This document shows positions 24,561 through 34,828 of a stretch of 64,000 nucleotides of DNA, piece after piece. The position numbers and the translations under genes were made by a program. Position 1 is the stretch's first letter. Every line of letters begins with the position of its first letter. Source of the DNA: Liopterus haemorrhoidalis (lineage: Eukaryota; Arthropoda; Insecta; Coleoptera; Dytiscidae); contig OZ020617.1 in NCBI GenBank assembly GCA_963971575.1, positions 22,281,403-22,345,402 on the forward strand. The letters run 5' to 3'. The notes beneath the pieces are model-generated. The model had not been told where the DNA came from, made no database searches, and saw only the letters and a list, made by a program, of their open reading frames with translations.

Positions 24561-24817
24561 TCTCAACGTTGCAATACCAGTCAACTTAAATATATTTATG
24601 ATGTTAAGATAGAAACCAAATAAAGTGAAACTATCTTCTGTATTTTCCACCCCATAACAATATCATAAGTTTATAAAAAAATAAGTGTATAAAAAAAACA
24701 TAGAGTAGTTTATTGCTAGTGAAATTGCTGAATCGCTTTAGAACATAGCCGGGGTAAAATAAACAAAGAGGAAATATATATGTTTTGTGGTGAAGATACT
24801 ATATTCTCCAATTACCA
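24561..24817. other. Start of the spacer between the duplication arms, nothing recognised
   Basis: AT-rich sequence between the end of the left arm and the LINE remnant. Confidence 0.4.
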
Positions 24818-25035
24818 TAATTATTTATTTAGCGTATGGCATACAAGTACAAATTATGCGTACATTTAATAAAATATAGTACATAGCATATAATGTTCAT
24901 GATATAAAATATACAATTGTCATATTCTTACATCTAGGGTTTCAAGCCATTCTATTAAATCTGGTGTGATATGTAATAGGTCTTTTTAGATCCTTGATAG
25001 GCTCGGAGTGGACAGTCGAAGGTGATATGACTAAT

Positions 25036-25899
25036 AGGGGATAGGCATGATTTTTAAAATTTTTTTTATTATGTTCCTCTTGTTGCATATAAACATAAAA
25101 AAAAGTTTTGCATTTTTTTTTTTAATTTGAAGGCTTAAAAAAATCATAAATGTATGTAGCGCGCGAAAACGACGTGTGACGTCATACCCCTTCTAAGTGA
25201 CGCAGTATAACTTTTATAGGTTATGTAAAGTTAGAGTGATTTTAATTAAAATAAAGTTTAATTCTATAAAAACAATTTATACATGTTTACCGAATTAAAT
25301 TTTATATTAAAATATATAAAATATGGAAGATCCAGGCTCCAGTACTTCGAAACATAGTCGAAAATATTGTTTAGTACCGATGTGCACAAATAGTTCAAAT
25401 AGAAATCCAAAAAAACAATTTATATCATTATATCATTATATCAGAAATTTGTGGCTGGCAGCTATGAGGCGAAATAAAACCGATATTTCAGAAAAAAGTA
25501 AACTTTATGTTTGTATATGTTTTTTCATATATTCCATGAGCATAAATGCATCAATGTTGGGTAAATTCTCACTCTAAGCCCTAACAAAATCTTTATCTGC
25601 CATTTTAATAATAAATGCGTGAAAAATTGTTTAAAAACAAATACAAAACACTCGAACAATACAATATACACACGTAAAGATTATATTGTAACTGTATCTG
25701 TGACGTCAAACCCCAGTCGTTTTCACTCGGCAATCTTCGCGCCGTGGTCGGCTTATTTCAAATTTACAATATTTTAATTAAAAAATTTGGCTATAATATA
25801 AATTAAAATGTGATTTTTGTTTTGTTAGGTGACATAACTAACATTAACATATTAAAAAAATATAGTTTTAAGGAAATATAAATTTTATGCGTATCCCCT
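25036..25899. mobile_element. 864-bp TIR DNA element carrying a THAP-domain exon
   Basis: The left end AGGGGATAGGCATGA and the right end (inverse AGGGGATACGCATAA) match at 13 of 15. Flanks are AAT and ATT, so the target duplication is AT (or TA, which cannot be told apart). A second inner inverted pair (GAAAACGAC with GACGTCA) lies at about 25165 and 25685. The LINE reading frame resumes on the other side, giving independent proof of insertion. A THAP-encoding transposon with a 2-bp duplication resembles ISL2EU-type elements; P and Kolobok elements also encode THAP domains but have longer duplications. Confidence 0.8.
25323..25509 (+). pseudogene. THAP-type zinc finger exon fragment
   Basis: MEDPGSSTSK is followed by YCLVPMCTNSS (Cys16 and Cys21 of the C2CH finger), LWLAAMRRNKTDISEKSKLY and VC (third Cys). 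The invariant Trp and the spacing fit a THAP domain, a DNA-binding module of several transposases. After the third Cys the expected E-D-H-F is not encoded. A donor-like GTATAT at 25510 could mark an exon end, or the gene is truncated. No later exon was found inside the element. Confidence 0.7.
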
Positions 25900-26741
25900 A
25901 TTGTCTGGTTTGGTGCGCCACAGTCACATTCCGGTGTTCTGCAAGTTGCCTATTTCGCTAAGGTATCCGCACATCTACCGTGGTTAGTGCGTATACGGTG
26001 TAGCGTAACCCATAGATTGCGCAGCAGATTAATGCTGGGATGTTCTTCTTGTGGATTTAGAGAACGCCAAACTTCTGGACATTTTTTCAGCCAACGCTCT
26101 ACCCAAACATTATAGATGTTGATGTCCTTACTTTCTGTGAGTTCAGAAGTGGAAATAGGTGGCCGTCTTGATTTTAGACGACAACGCTCCTTTGCAAGGT
26201 CACTATGTATAGGAAGATGGGAGATTATGATGATTTATCTGCACTCCCTAGCCCATGCATTTTGTCGGCGTACATCCGGTGGAGCTATGTTACGGAGGGT
26301 TGGCCAATATAGGCGAGTCGATCACGAGTGCTTTATTTTACCGGACAATAGATGCATACACTATTTTCAATATTTGTTTTTTGTTTTGCAATACATTGAG
26401 TTATATATCTCTATGTATTACAGTATGTAGAGCAGTACTTCTTAAAGCCTGAGTCACAACTCAAATCGCGGATTAATTTTGGTAGGCTGTGGACTCACTA
26501 GTTTAAGGATAGGCAATTCATCGTTCTTGAACTAGATCTGGCTCAAAGGGCTCTTTTGATATTTGCAGACATTGGTATTGCTCGTCAGGTTTTTCAAAAT
26601 CTATTTTTTTGTTCATTAGGTTTATCAAAATCTCTTTTTCTGCTCTTCATGTTTATCATAACTTTTAATCATTGATGTAGGGTGTCAGCAGGAACTGTTT
26701 AAGCATTGGTAACTTCTTTATTTTAAGAGATATGAAGGAAT

Positions 26742-27400
26742 TTAAATGAAATATTGGATTTTATTACAATACTAATATAGTAATCTTAATGTTAATTTTA
26801 TATTATTTAACATAAAAATAACACTGTCATACAATTATTTTTATACTTTTTTAAGTTGAAATAAAGTCTGTTCCTTTGGTTTAGGCGGAACTAGATTTTC
26901 AATTCTAGTTACTTTTACCGATTAATTGAAGCTTTTGATCATTTTTTTCAGGAAAAGCCAACTTCAATATATAAAAAAATAACTACAAAAATCCAGAGAT
27001 TGGAGGAATAACAATTGGGAAAGTGTCAACAAGACTCAAAAAGAAAAAGTGTGTTGGCGTCGTTGGTCGTTCGCATTGTTTGCAAAAATTAGAAGTTTCT
27101 TCTTATTTTTTCGTATTCTGCTAACTGCTAAGAAGAATAAGAACTAACACTATTAGTATTATTATATCACAATAGATGGCGCTTATGTTTTGTGCACTAA
27201 TTTTAATAAAAATTAAATTTTTAAGATTCCAGCGCCTCTAGCGGTAGTTTCTGAATTTCAAAGTTTAAACATCAACATCGGTAGTAGACATCGATGTTTT
27301 ATCGATACTACCGCCAGCTGACCATCGATGGTAAAAACATCGATGTTTTTAAAACAAATATCGATGTTTTCGATACATCGATGTTTTTTTCCCATCCCTA
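26742..27400 (-). mobile_element. hAT-like ATCGATG-rich element, truncated copy
   Basis: On the minus strand it begins at 27400 with TAGGGATGGG, followed by repeated ACATCGATG motifs and then a body containing TTTAAACTTTGAAATTC, CTACCGCTAGAGG and TGTTGGCGTCGTTGGTC (minus-strand equivalents). The same body occurs at 42149-42660. The far terminal repeat is missing near 26742. It abuts the inner end of the right duplication arm. Confidence 0.75.
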
Positions 27401-27749
27401 GCTTGATGTGTTGATGTTTTATCCTTCCCCGCGACTTCCTTGGGGCCAAACCGTACTTGCATCCGCGTTGAACGAATGCGGTCAGAAACCGCGTCAACCA
27501 CATTCACATCTCGTCTCGGCCATTTGCACTAGGCCAGTACTTAGATAGCGCAGGTCATTCTGGCAGCGTCGCTACTGACTAATTCTTGACTAGTTCCTGC
27601 TATTTCACTTTAAACCATTTTATATCTATAAACCAGGAACAGTTCTACTTTCATGTTTCGGAAACATTACTCGTTTAGGTCATTATTTGGCACCAATAAA
27701 AACTTATTCTATTTTTTGAAATGAATAATACTTATTTGATTTTACATTA

Positions 27750-27755
27750 TTTATT
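27750..27755 (-). terminator. Polyadenylation signal of cuticle gene B
   Basis: AATAAA on the minus strand, 110 bases after the stop codon, matching copy A. Confidence 0.7.
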
Positions 27756-27864
27756 AACAGAAAAAGTAGAAAATAGCAAACAATACTAAAAGTTATCCAT
27801 TGTTAAACTGATCTTCTAATCCTTTAACTATGGATTCAGTCATTTGGCTAATAAATCTTTTGAT

Positions 27865-30800
27865 TTAAAATCCTTGTCCGTGTCCAAAGCCATGTCCTCC
27901 AGAAATAATTTGATTGTGGTGATGTCCCTTGCCTTCGTATTTGATTTCAGCACGGAATCCGTGCTTATCAGCTTCATAATGGACGTTGCGTACCTTGTGG
28001 TCAGGTTGGACAAGAGAGTAGAATCCTTTGAGGTGCTCTCCATCACGGGTCTCCCATTGGCGCTTGATGTCATGGTGTTTTGGGTCATGGACGGAATAAT
28101 CGAAATGATACACCGGATGACCCTGAAAGATTAAACAGTGAAATATACAAAATAAATAAAACAAAAGTAAATATAAAAGTGTTCCGTCACTTGAGTTACC
28201 AAATTATATAGTTATTCAGTGGCGTGCATACAAGTAGGAATGAAAATACTATCGATACTAGAAAGTTTTCGATAGTAGTATTATAGTACTGGATAATTTT
28301 TATTCGATATTTTACTGGTATCGAATATAATTAATATGTGTAAAATTTGTATAGTAATGTGAATCAGCGATCCTAGCGGTGAATCATGATATTTGATATA
28401 AAGTATTAGTTTTGATTTTAACCCGAAACTATAAGCCTTAAATCAACTAGTGTAGTAGCTGATGCTGCTATCTGTAGACTACAGCACCAAATGTATCATG
28501 TCACGCCTGATAATAGGCATCAACTTTAAATTTGAAATTATTATCTGGTAATTTACTGCAATTTTACAATACTACATAACACTAAAATTAAAATTATGTA
28601 ATAGTAGCCTATATTTTAATTTAACACGTTCTACTAAAAGTAGGATAAAAATGCTTGTTTGTTCTTTCTCATTTAAGTTCAAGCCTGTCTAAACATATTT
28701 ATCTTGTAAATAAACAGTGTTTACACTCGCATATTAATTGGTTGTTTTTTTAAATAGTACATTAATCCATACCACGAAATATCAATACTTTTTTCCAATA
28801 CCAATATTATTAAACGATACTGATATTAATCCAAGTATCGACGTTCGATACCCCAGCGGTGATAGCAAAATACTTTTTTACTAGTAAAGTGATGGATACC
28901 ATGTAGCATCGTAGCTTTTTGCCCATACTAATATCGGTATCGATACTACGAAACAATACCGATACCGATGCAAAGTATCTATATCTGCGATCTGTATTTA
29001 CATCTCTACTCACAAGTTTTTAGATGGTTGTGTAATAAAAATAAATAATTCTTACATGATAATCTACGTAATGCTGAGCATCATGATGTTCTTCTCCATG
29101 TTGACCAGCCACAATGGCGATGATGGCAGTAGCAATAAACTACAAAAGGTGAATTTGACATATATTGTACAGAAGTATCCGAAATTTCACTGTGAAACAT
29201 AATGTGTAGAACGTTATATTATTTTTAAATATTGTAATAATAGTATTATAATTAGGTAGCTCGTAAAATAACAACAGAAGTTATAATAGATAACTTACAA
29301 TCAGAGTTGTAAAGAATCGACTCGTGTCTTTGAAAACCCCCATGGTAACAATTTGGGGCGATTTTTAAAAGTGATTAATAGAGTGAGGACATTGTTTGAT
29401 CCGGCGGAATAAGTGAAATAAAACAGTAAAAATATATTTGATATTTGTTTAATAATATACCGCTTTTATTGCACTTGCTCCACTAGCAATGCCTCACTCT
29501 GGTAATATGTAAAGTTCCCTAATAAATATATAATAATTGCTCGGCATGTTTCACTAATTATATTGAATTTCACTCGATATTTGTATCATGACAGTTATTA
29601 GAGTTTTGTAGGTATGACCAAAAAAACGCTTATACCCTCATTTTGTCGTTTGTCTGTCTGTCTGTCTGTCTGTTCGGTAAAAATTGTAGCCAAACGGCTA
29701 AACCTAGAGAGTTGAAATTTGGCATGCTTATACAACTCTTTGACCCGCACATAGGAAAAATACTAACATATCTAAATAAACATACCCCCCTAAAAATATA
29801 AACAAATATCTGCACATTGAAAAAAATATATTTTTTTTAAATTCCGAGTAGGGTATCAAATGCTAGGCCTTAGTACGTGGATTAACGATCAAAATTTTAT
29901 TTTTGCAAAATAAATTATTTAGAGGCGATTTTTGACAAAATTGCGAAACAAAATTTTTGTCCCACACCCTATAGCCCAGATGGATTAAACTAAAAATCTG
30001 AAAAAAATCTAAGTAATGTACATTTGCGTGAATCGGAATAGTACAATAGGATTTTTTTTTATCAGATATGTTTTCGGAAAAAAACGCATTTTTGTGTTTC
30101 AAATATTTAATGCCCTATCTAAGACAGTTAACCAGCATGCTTTGATAGTGTAATCGCTAGAATGCTTGCGTTCTAATTTGCAAACTTAAGTTCGTTCCGC
30201 TCTCAAGGCAATTTTATTTATCTGTTTTTTTTTTTTTTGCAGTTTTATTTTGTTTAAATTTTTTCAAAATTCTAGTTATATTTGGGCAAATGTTGCTTTT
30301 AATTTTAAAAAGCGTAAATTTAATAACCAGTGGATATTGTTGAAATTGAATACACGAAATCAGAGGGGCGGTGTTATGACTTAAAGCAACCAAGTCGCAA
30401 TTTATAAAATCTTAATGAACCTTCCTATATATATAAATACTGCACATATTTAGAAACCTAAATAATGGTATTAGGCATTCGAATAAAAATTAACAAAAAA
30501 AAAAATATTTTAACTTAAAATTTGTTTTGGGATCCCCAATAATCATCATTCACTTACTAAATACCTGCGAAACCCTGAAATGTGTGAAAATTCACACTTC
30601 ACATCAATTTTATAATTGTTAACAAGGCCATCGTAATGCATGGGCGACCAAGGCAATTGCTCAAGGCTTCACGCTTGTTCAGGCCCCACGCTCGCACAGA
30701 GCACGGTACAAAATGGTTAACAAAGCAAAGTCAGGGCTTAATTGCGCAGATGAAGCCCTGCAAAGATGAAGTGCAGTCAGTGCTCATTTCCTCAGGATGA

Positions 30801-32595
30801 TTATCAACAGTTTATCAAAAAATAAAATTAAAATCTAACAGTAGAAAGACTAATATAATTGCTCTGTTTGATCTTAATTTTAGTTTGTGTTACTAAGATA
30901 TAACTATCGAAATCAGGCAAACACCCGGGAATATTTATTGGGGGTCAGAAAACAAAACAATTATTAGAGGTTTCACGTTCAAATGCAAAAAAAGTATGCT
31001 TTAAAAGCGTGTTTTTTTTTTAGTCTTTTGGTGTCTGGATGCTCGTCTGTTTGAAATATTCTAAGTGTGCAGTTACATTGGATGCGGAAACGTGCGTATT
31101 TGAACGCACGAGAACTGACAACAAAACAAACACACGATGTTAAATGAGCAAAGTTACAGTACATGCATACTTGCGTGCGGTAACTTGCGTCGACGCACAA
31201 GCATGTTTGTTTTTTGATGCGTCCAACAGGCCAAAAATATGAGTTTTCATCAAAAATAAGACTTTTTTTTTTTACAAAATTAGAAGAAGAATAGATTTGT
31301 TAATATGCTGCTGCATAACAATGGGGATTTTTTTATTTTGTTATTTATTTGTTTATTAATTTATATCGTTGTCTTCATTTCTTTGAAGTTCTACAGAAAC
31401 AAATAGGTTTGTTTCTGTCCGAAAAAATCAACAAAAAATTAATTTCTGTATGTCTGTTTTTTCCGAGATTCACGTAAAAATTATTATTCATCCAGAGGAA
31501 AAAGTACTGCGGACAATAATTTTTGTTTTTTTTATATTAAATAATTTGTGTCATACACATTTTTGCTGTTAACAATAATGGAGATGTTTCAAGATATCCT
31601 TGTAACTCCCCAAATATTCATCTAAAAATGCATATAACAAAAATAATTTGTTTTATTACTATAAATAATGTTGTTTTATATGTTTTTGCTGTCTCAGTAA
31701 CAGATATTTAAAATAAAATAGTTTAATTTGAATGAGACGGCACGCAAGTCGCACGCATGTCCTTAAACCACCCATCCGCCGATCAGGATAAGAACGTTCA
31801 GTATAAACGCTCGTTACCGCACGCACGGATACACTGTAACCCTAGCCTAATACGTCTAAAAATCAAGTAAGATCAAATAAGTTAAATGGCACTGTGTATT
31901 TGTTTTGTGAATTTGACAGTCATAAACATGCTGTTTCCAAACATTTCCCCCCTAATTTTTTGAGATATCAAATGTGTCTTTAGATCAGTAGTCTTCAAAC
32001 ATGCGATAGCTGAGGAATCCTTTTCAGTGAAAATCAGTTTTATTAAAATATCTTGTAGAAAATTACCGACGTTTAACCCTACAACTTCTACAGACGTTTA
32101 CAATTACTTACAGGCAGAATAAATTTTATTATTTCGTTATGGATTTGTTTCACAACATCTGCAGATTGATTGTAAACCAGGTCATTTTTTAATGAAAAAA
32201 TTTGAGTTAACAAGCTTTCTACGTGTACACTAAGCCAGCGCCAGAAACAGTCTTTTTACGTGTTTGTACCCTTAGAAGTACTAATTTGAACCACAAAAAT
32301 AAAATTACAATCGTGAATTCTCTATAATTTCAGATACGTTAGAATTTTTGGCACTTTCCTGAATTGATCTATGTTAAAAACGGTTTTATATTCTGTAAAT
32401 ATCAAAAGTGAGTCCCGGACCCACCAAAATCCTTTTGCGACCCAATTCTGAGTCGTCGCCCAGATTTCGGGAACCATTAATCCAGACCATGAAAAATCAC
32501 TTTGTCTTGTAGGAACGCATATTTATCACTATTTTTTACAATTTTTGAGATCTGGTTGTTCTAAATTTTTCAATACTTACGATGTAGGTGTTCAT
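27865..32595 (-). CDS. Cuticular protein, RR-2 type (CPR family), copy B
   Basis: Exons on the minus strand are 32595-32581 (MNTYI), 29139-29056 and 28122-27865, all phase 0 with GT-AG introns, giving 118 residues. The signal peptide is MNTYI + FIATAIIAIVAG. The RR-2 chitin-binding domain is the same as in copy A. Differences from A: five residues in exon 2 (L/F, A/T, T/A, D/A, H/Q; all five base changes alter the protein) and four in exon 3 (N/H, N/K, H/N, T/I) among eight base changes. The reading frame, splice sites and promoter are intact, so this gene is probably functional. Introns are larger than in A (933 bp against 130 bp for intron 2; about 3.4 kb against 2.4 kb for intron 1) because of inserted repeats. 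Confidence 0.93.
28235..29008. mobile_element. 774-bp hAT-like ATCGATA-rich element in intron 2 of cuticle gene B
   Basis: The ends are TAGGAATG (28235) and the inverse TAGAGATG (29001-29008). The 8-base flanks CATACAAG and CTCACAAG agree at 6 of 8. The ends carry repeated ATCGATA/CGATAC motifs like those of the 26742-27400 and 40613-42769 elements. It is missing from the 130-bp intron 2 of copy A, which serves as the empty site. No coding capacity was seen. Confidence 0.75.
29598..30617 (+). repeat. R1 repeat family, copy b, in intron 1 of cuticle gene B
   Basis: The left end TTTTGTAGGTATGACC is followed by a (TGTC)n run, CTAAACCTAGAGAGTTGAAA, CCCACACCCTATAGCCCAG, a decayed tRNA-like block (30125-30215), a T run, and AATTCACACTTCACATCAA at the right end. 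The corresponding position in copy A (about 22910-22965) lacks it, so the ends are defined by comparison and the unit is about 1.02 kb. There is no protein-coding frame. Confidence 0.8.
30627..30800. repeat. Interspersed repeat in intron 1 of copy B, shared with copy A
   Basis: Inverse of 22726-22910, with CATGGGCGACC and AATGGTTAACAAAG-type landmarks. It has an extra AGGCTTCACGCTTG segment relative to A. Confidence 0.6.
30960..31855. mobile_element. Insertion present only in the right duplication arm
   Basis: Copy A has about 135 bp (21895-22030) where B has about 960 bp. Candidate ends are GCAGTTACATTGGATGCGG (about 31066) and the inverse of CCGCACGCACGGATACACTGTAACC (near 31817-31842, listed here only as a landmark pair), an imperfect inverted repeat rich in GCACGC/GCGTGC. 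Part (31500-31670) resembles 17220-17400. The superfamily is not identified. Confidence 0.5.
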
Positions 32596-32626
32596 GGCGA
32601 ATATGTGTTGATGGATCACGGCAGAT

Positions 32627-32663
32627 GACTGACAACTTTTCAATAGAACCCCCTGCTTATATA
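32627..32663 (-). promoter_or_regulatory. TATA box and TCAGT initiator of cuticle gene B
   Basis: On the minus strand TATATAAG (32663-32656) lies 33 bases before TCAGTC (32632-32627), with the start near 32630. Spacing and flanks match copy A, so the two genes probably share expression control. Confidence 0.85.
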
Positions 32664-32966
32664 GGAAGCCACCTCGTGAAAGGAAACATATTTTACATAT
32701 AATTACCGTATTATTTGCATAACCAAAACTTTTAAATTAGAGTTTAATAAACCAAAATGTTATTGAATAAAATTAAAAATGTAGAAGTATATACTTATTA
32801 AAGTAATCACATTTCCTTGAATAGAACTTATTTTAGTTGATATTTCCTCCTTTTGTTTTCACTCATATAAATCCCTCTATCTTACTGTCTTAAGTGTCTA
32901 TCTTTCGAGGTATCATCTATTCTTCTTCTTCATGTCGGCTGAATAAATTCCTTTCTCAGTCCAAAA

Positions 32967-33708
32967 ACGAATCTTCTTCTACTTAACAGTAATTCGTTAA
33001 AAATGTAAAACATGCAGGGTTCTAATTAATTAATTAGGAAAAGTTCTGTCGATAGTTATATACATTACAAGATGCGTGCACTTTTTTGCTCAAGGAGGAA
33101 GGTCTCGGCCTAAATATATCTGAGGACCGTAAAACCTGAGACGCCAAAGTTAGTGCATTGTAAAATGTATTAAACTGTGGGGCTCAAAATTATGTGAATT
33201 TAAAAAAGATAAGCAACTTGCGTACAACAGAACTTTTTTAATTTTTTTTATTGTAGTAAAGATCCGTTGCCATCCCTGCATGTGTATTATATGTCAGTGT
33301 GTCTTTTCTACGGTCTTACATAAAAGTACGAGTTCGTCCAGGATTGGGGGAGAGACCGGTGTAAATTATAATATATTTATTAATTATGTATTAAAACTTT
33401 TTCTTATTTTTCTTTGGGCACTGTCAGTTGGGTACACTTCTGAATATAGATCTGTTAGTTGTCAGGTCTCTCTATATTTTATGTATACCAATACTTGTTA
33501 AATATTCGGTTAAATGATCCATATCTTGCGAGGTCTTGACACTGGTCGACGGGTATTTGAGGGATTGCAAAAAGCGCACATCACACATCCCACGTTGCTA
33601 TGGTTATTTAGTTTCGTTATTATTGATATACTTATTAACAACACCTATTCAATAGCGTATTTTTTTCTGAATGCAACCATGTATTAGTTTAATATCTTTA
33701 CATGATAA
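32967..33708. other. Non-coding, nothing recognised
   Basis: Sequence outside the right arm of the duplication. The frame at 33280-33501 has no recognisable features. Confidence 0.4.
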
Positions 33709-34250
33709 AAAATTGATGTGAAGTGTGAATTTTCACACACTGCAGGGTTTCGCAGGTATATAATATGTGAAGACGGCATGCTGAGTGTGTAGGACAAATT
33801 TTGCTTTGTAGTAACCACGGAATAATGAACGATCTATTTAAAATAATATATCGTCAGTTAATCTGAGAGTTTTAAAAACAAATTTTATATTAAAATATTT
33901 TTTTGTTAATTTTAATTCGAATACCTAATACCATTATTTAGGTTTCTAAATATGTGCAGTATTTTTTTTTTTATATAATAAGGTTCATTAAGATTTTGAA
34001 AATTGCGCCTATTGCTTCCATTGGCTATTTTAAATCATACGCTCCTCCCCTCTAGTTTCGTATACATGACACATAGAATGAAAATATAATTCGAACAATT
34101 CCAATTGGTTATTAAATTTACGCTCTTAAAAATTAAATGCAACATTTGGCAAAATATAACTAGAATTTTGAGAAACCATTTTAATTTAATTATAATTTAA
34201 ACAAAATAAAAATGGAAATAAAAACCAAAAATAAAATTGCCTCCTCTAAG
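33709..34250 (-). repeat. R1 repeat family, copy c (inverted, truncated)
   Basis: It begins (plus strand) with TTGATGTGAAGTGTGAATTT and continues through AATACCATTATTTAGGTTTC, CTTCCATTGGCTATTT and TTACGCTCTTAAAAATTAAA. It stops at the position where the tRNA-like block would start. A local insertion near 33775-33870 interrupts it. Confidence 0.75.
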
Positions 34251-34828
34251 CAGGGAGCGAGACCTGGATATCTGTGTAGTTAGCGAGCAACGTAGCTTAT
34301 GCACTGTTCACTGTCACCAGAAAGTTTGTCATATGGTAAGACGTGAAACCGTTCAGACCTCCAAATTAATACGCTGTTTGTTGTGGATTGTGCATAATTT
34401 TAGCTAGTGAGAGGTTTTAATGAGACAGACATATAAACACATTGGCATTCTATCAGTGACACCGTAGTTATCGAATGCCTTTACATAACCTATCATAATG
34501 TCATCATTAATAAATCTTGCTCAAAATTACAAAGACGGACAGTAAATATGATCAATTTAAGTAATTAGGTAGTTAAAATCTAAGACAACAGAATTACAAG
34601 AACGATAATACATATAAAATGTTTTACGAAGCTAAATAGGTTTCAAAATTCACAGATGGCGGACTATTCGTAACATATTAATTTATAATTAGCTATGAAC
34701 GGTATGTGCAACGTTAAAAAGAATGCATAGAAACATAACTTACAGCTAACAAAGCACAGTCTACAACCTCTTAATTTAAAAAGCTCTGAATGCGGCTTAA
34801 CTTCTGTGCTTCGTCAACCAAAATAAAA
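34251..34828. other. Spacer between two R1 copies, nothing recognised
   Basis: AT-rich sequence without supported features. Confidence 0.4.

Larger units (their letters stand above)
24818..26345 (-). pseudogene. LINE ORF2 C-terminal remnant, interrupted by a DNA element
   Basis: Reading the minus strand from about 26345, the protein fragment contains LYWPTLRNIAPPDVRRQNAW, SDLAKERCRLKSRRPPISTS and NVWVERWLKKCPEVWRSLNP, then NLWVTLHRIRTNHGRCADTL and CDCGAPNQ. After the insert at 25036-25899 it continues with SHITFDCPLRAYQGS to about 24980. The RIRT..GRC...CDCG...H...CPLR pattern is the C-terminal zinc-knuckle-like region found in many insect LINE reverse transcriptase proteins. Stops and frame changes show it is dead. 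A 3' untranslated tail runs to about 24818. Confidence 0.8.
27405..32966 (-). repeat. Right arm of the inverted duplication (cuticle gene copy B)
   Basis: Inverse counterpart of 20617-24560. It is about 1.6 kb longer, mostly because of three insertions absent from the left arm: a hAT-like element in intron 2 (28235-29008), an R1 copy in intron 1 (about 29598-30617) and a sequence of about 0.8-0.9 kb at about 30960-31855. Confidence 0.88.

Noticed and set aside
25323..25577. Host THAP-domain transcription factor gene
   Set aside because: The exon lies inside an element with inverted ends inserted in a LINE, lacks the final His of the finger and has no further exons.
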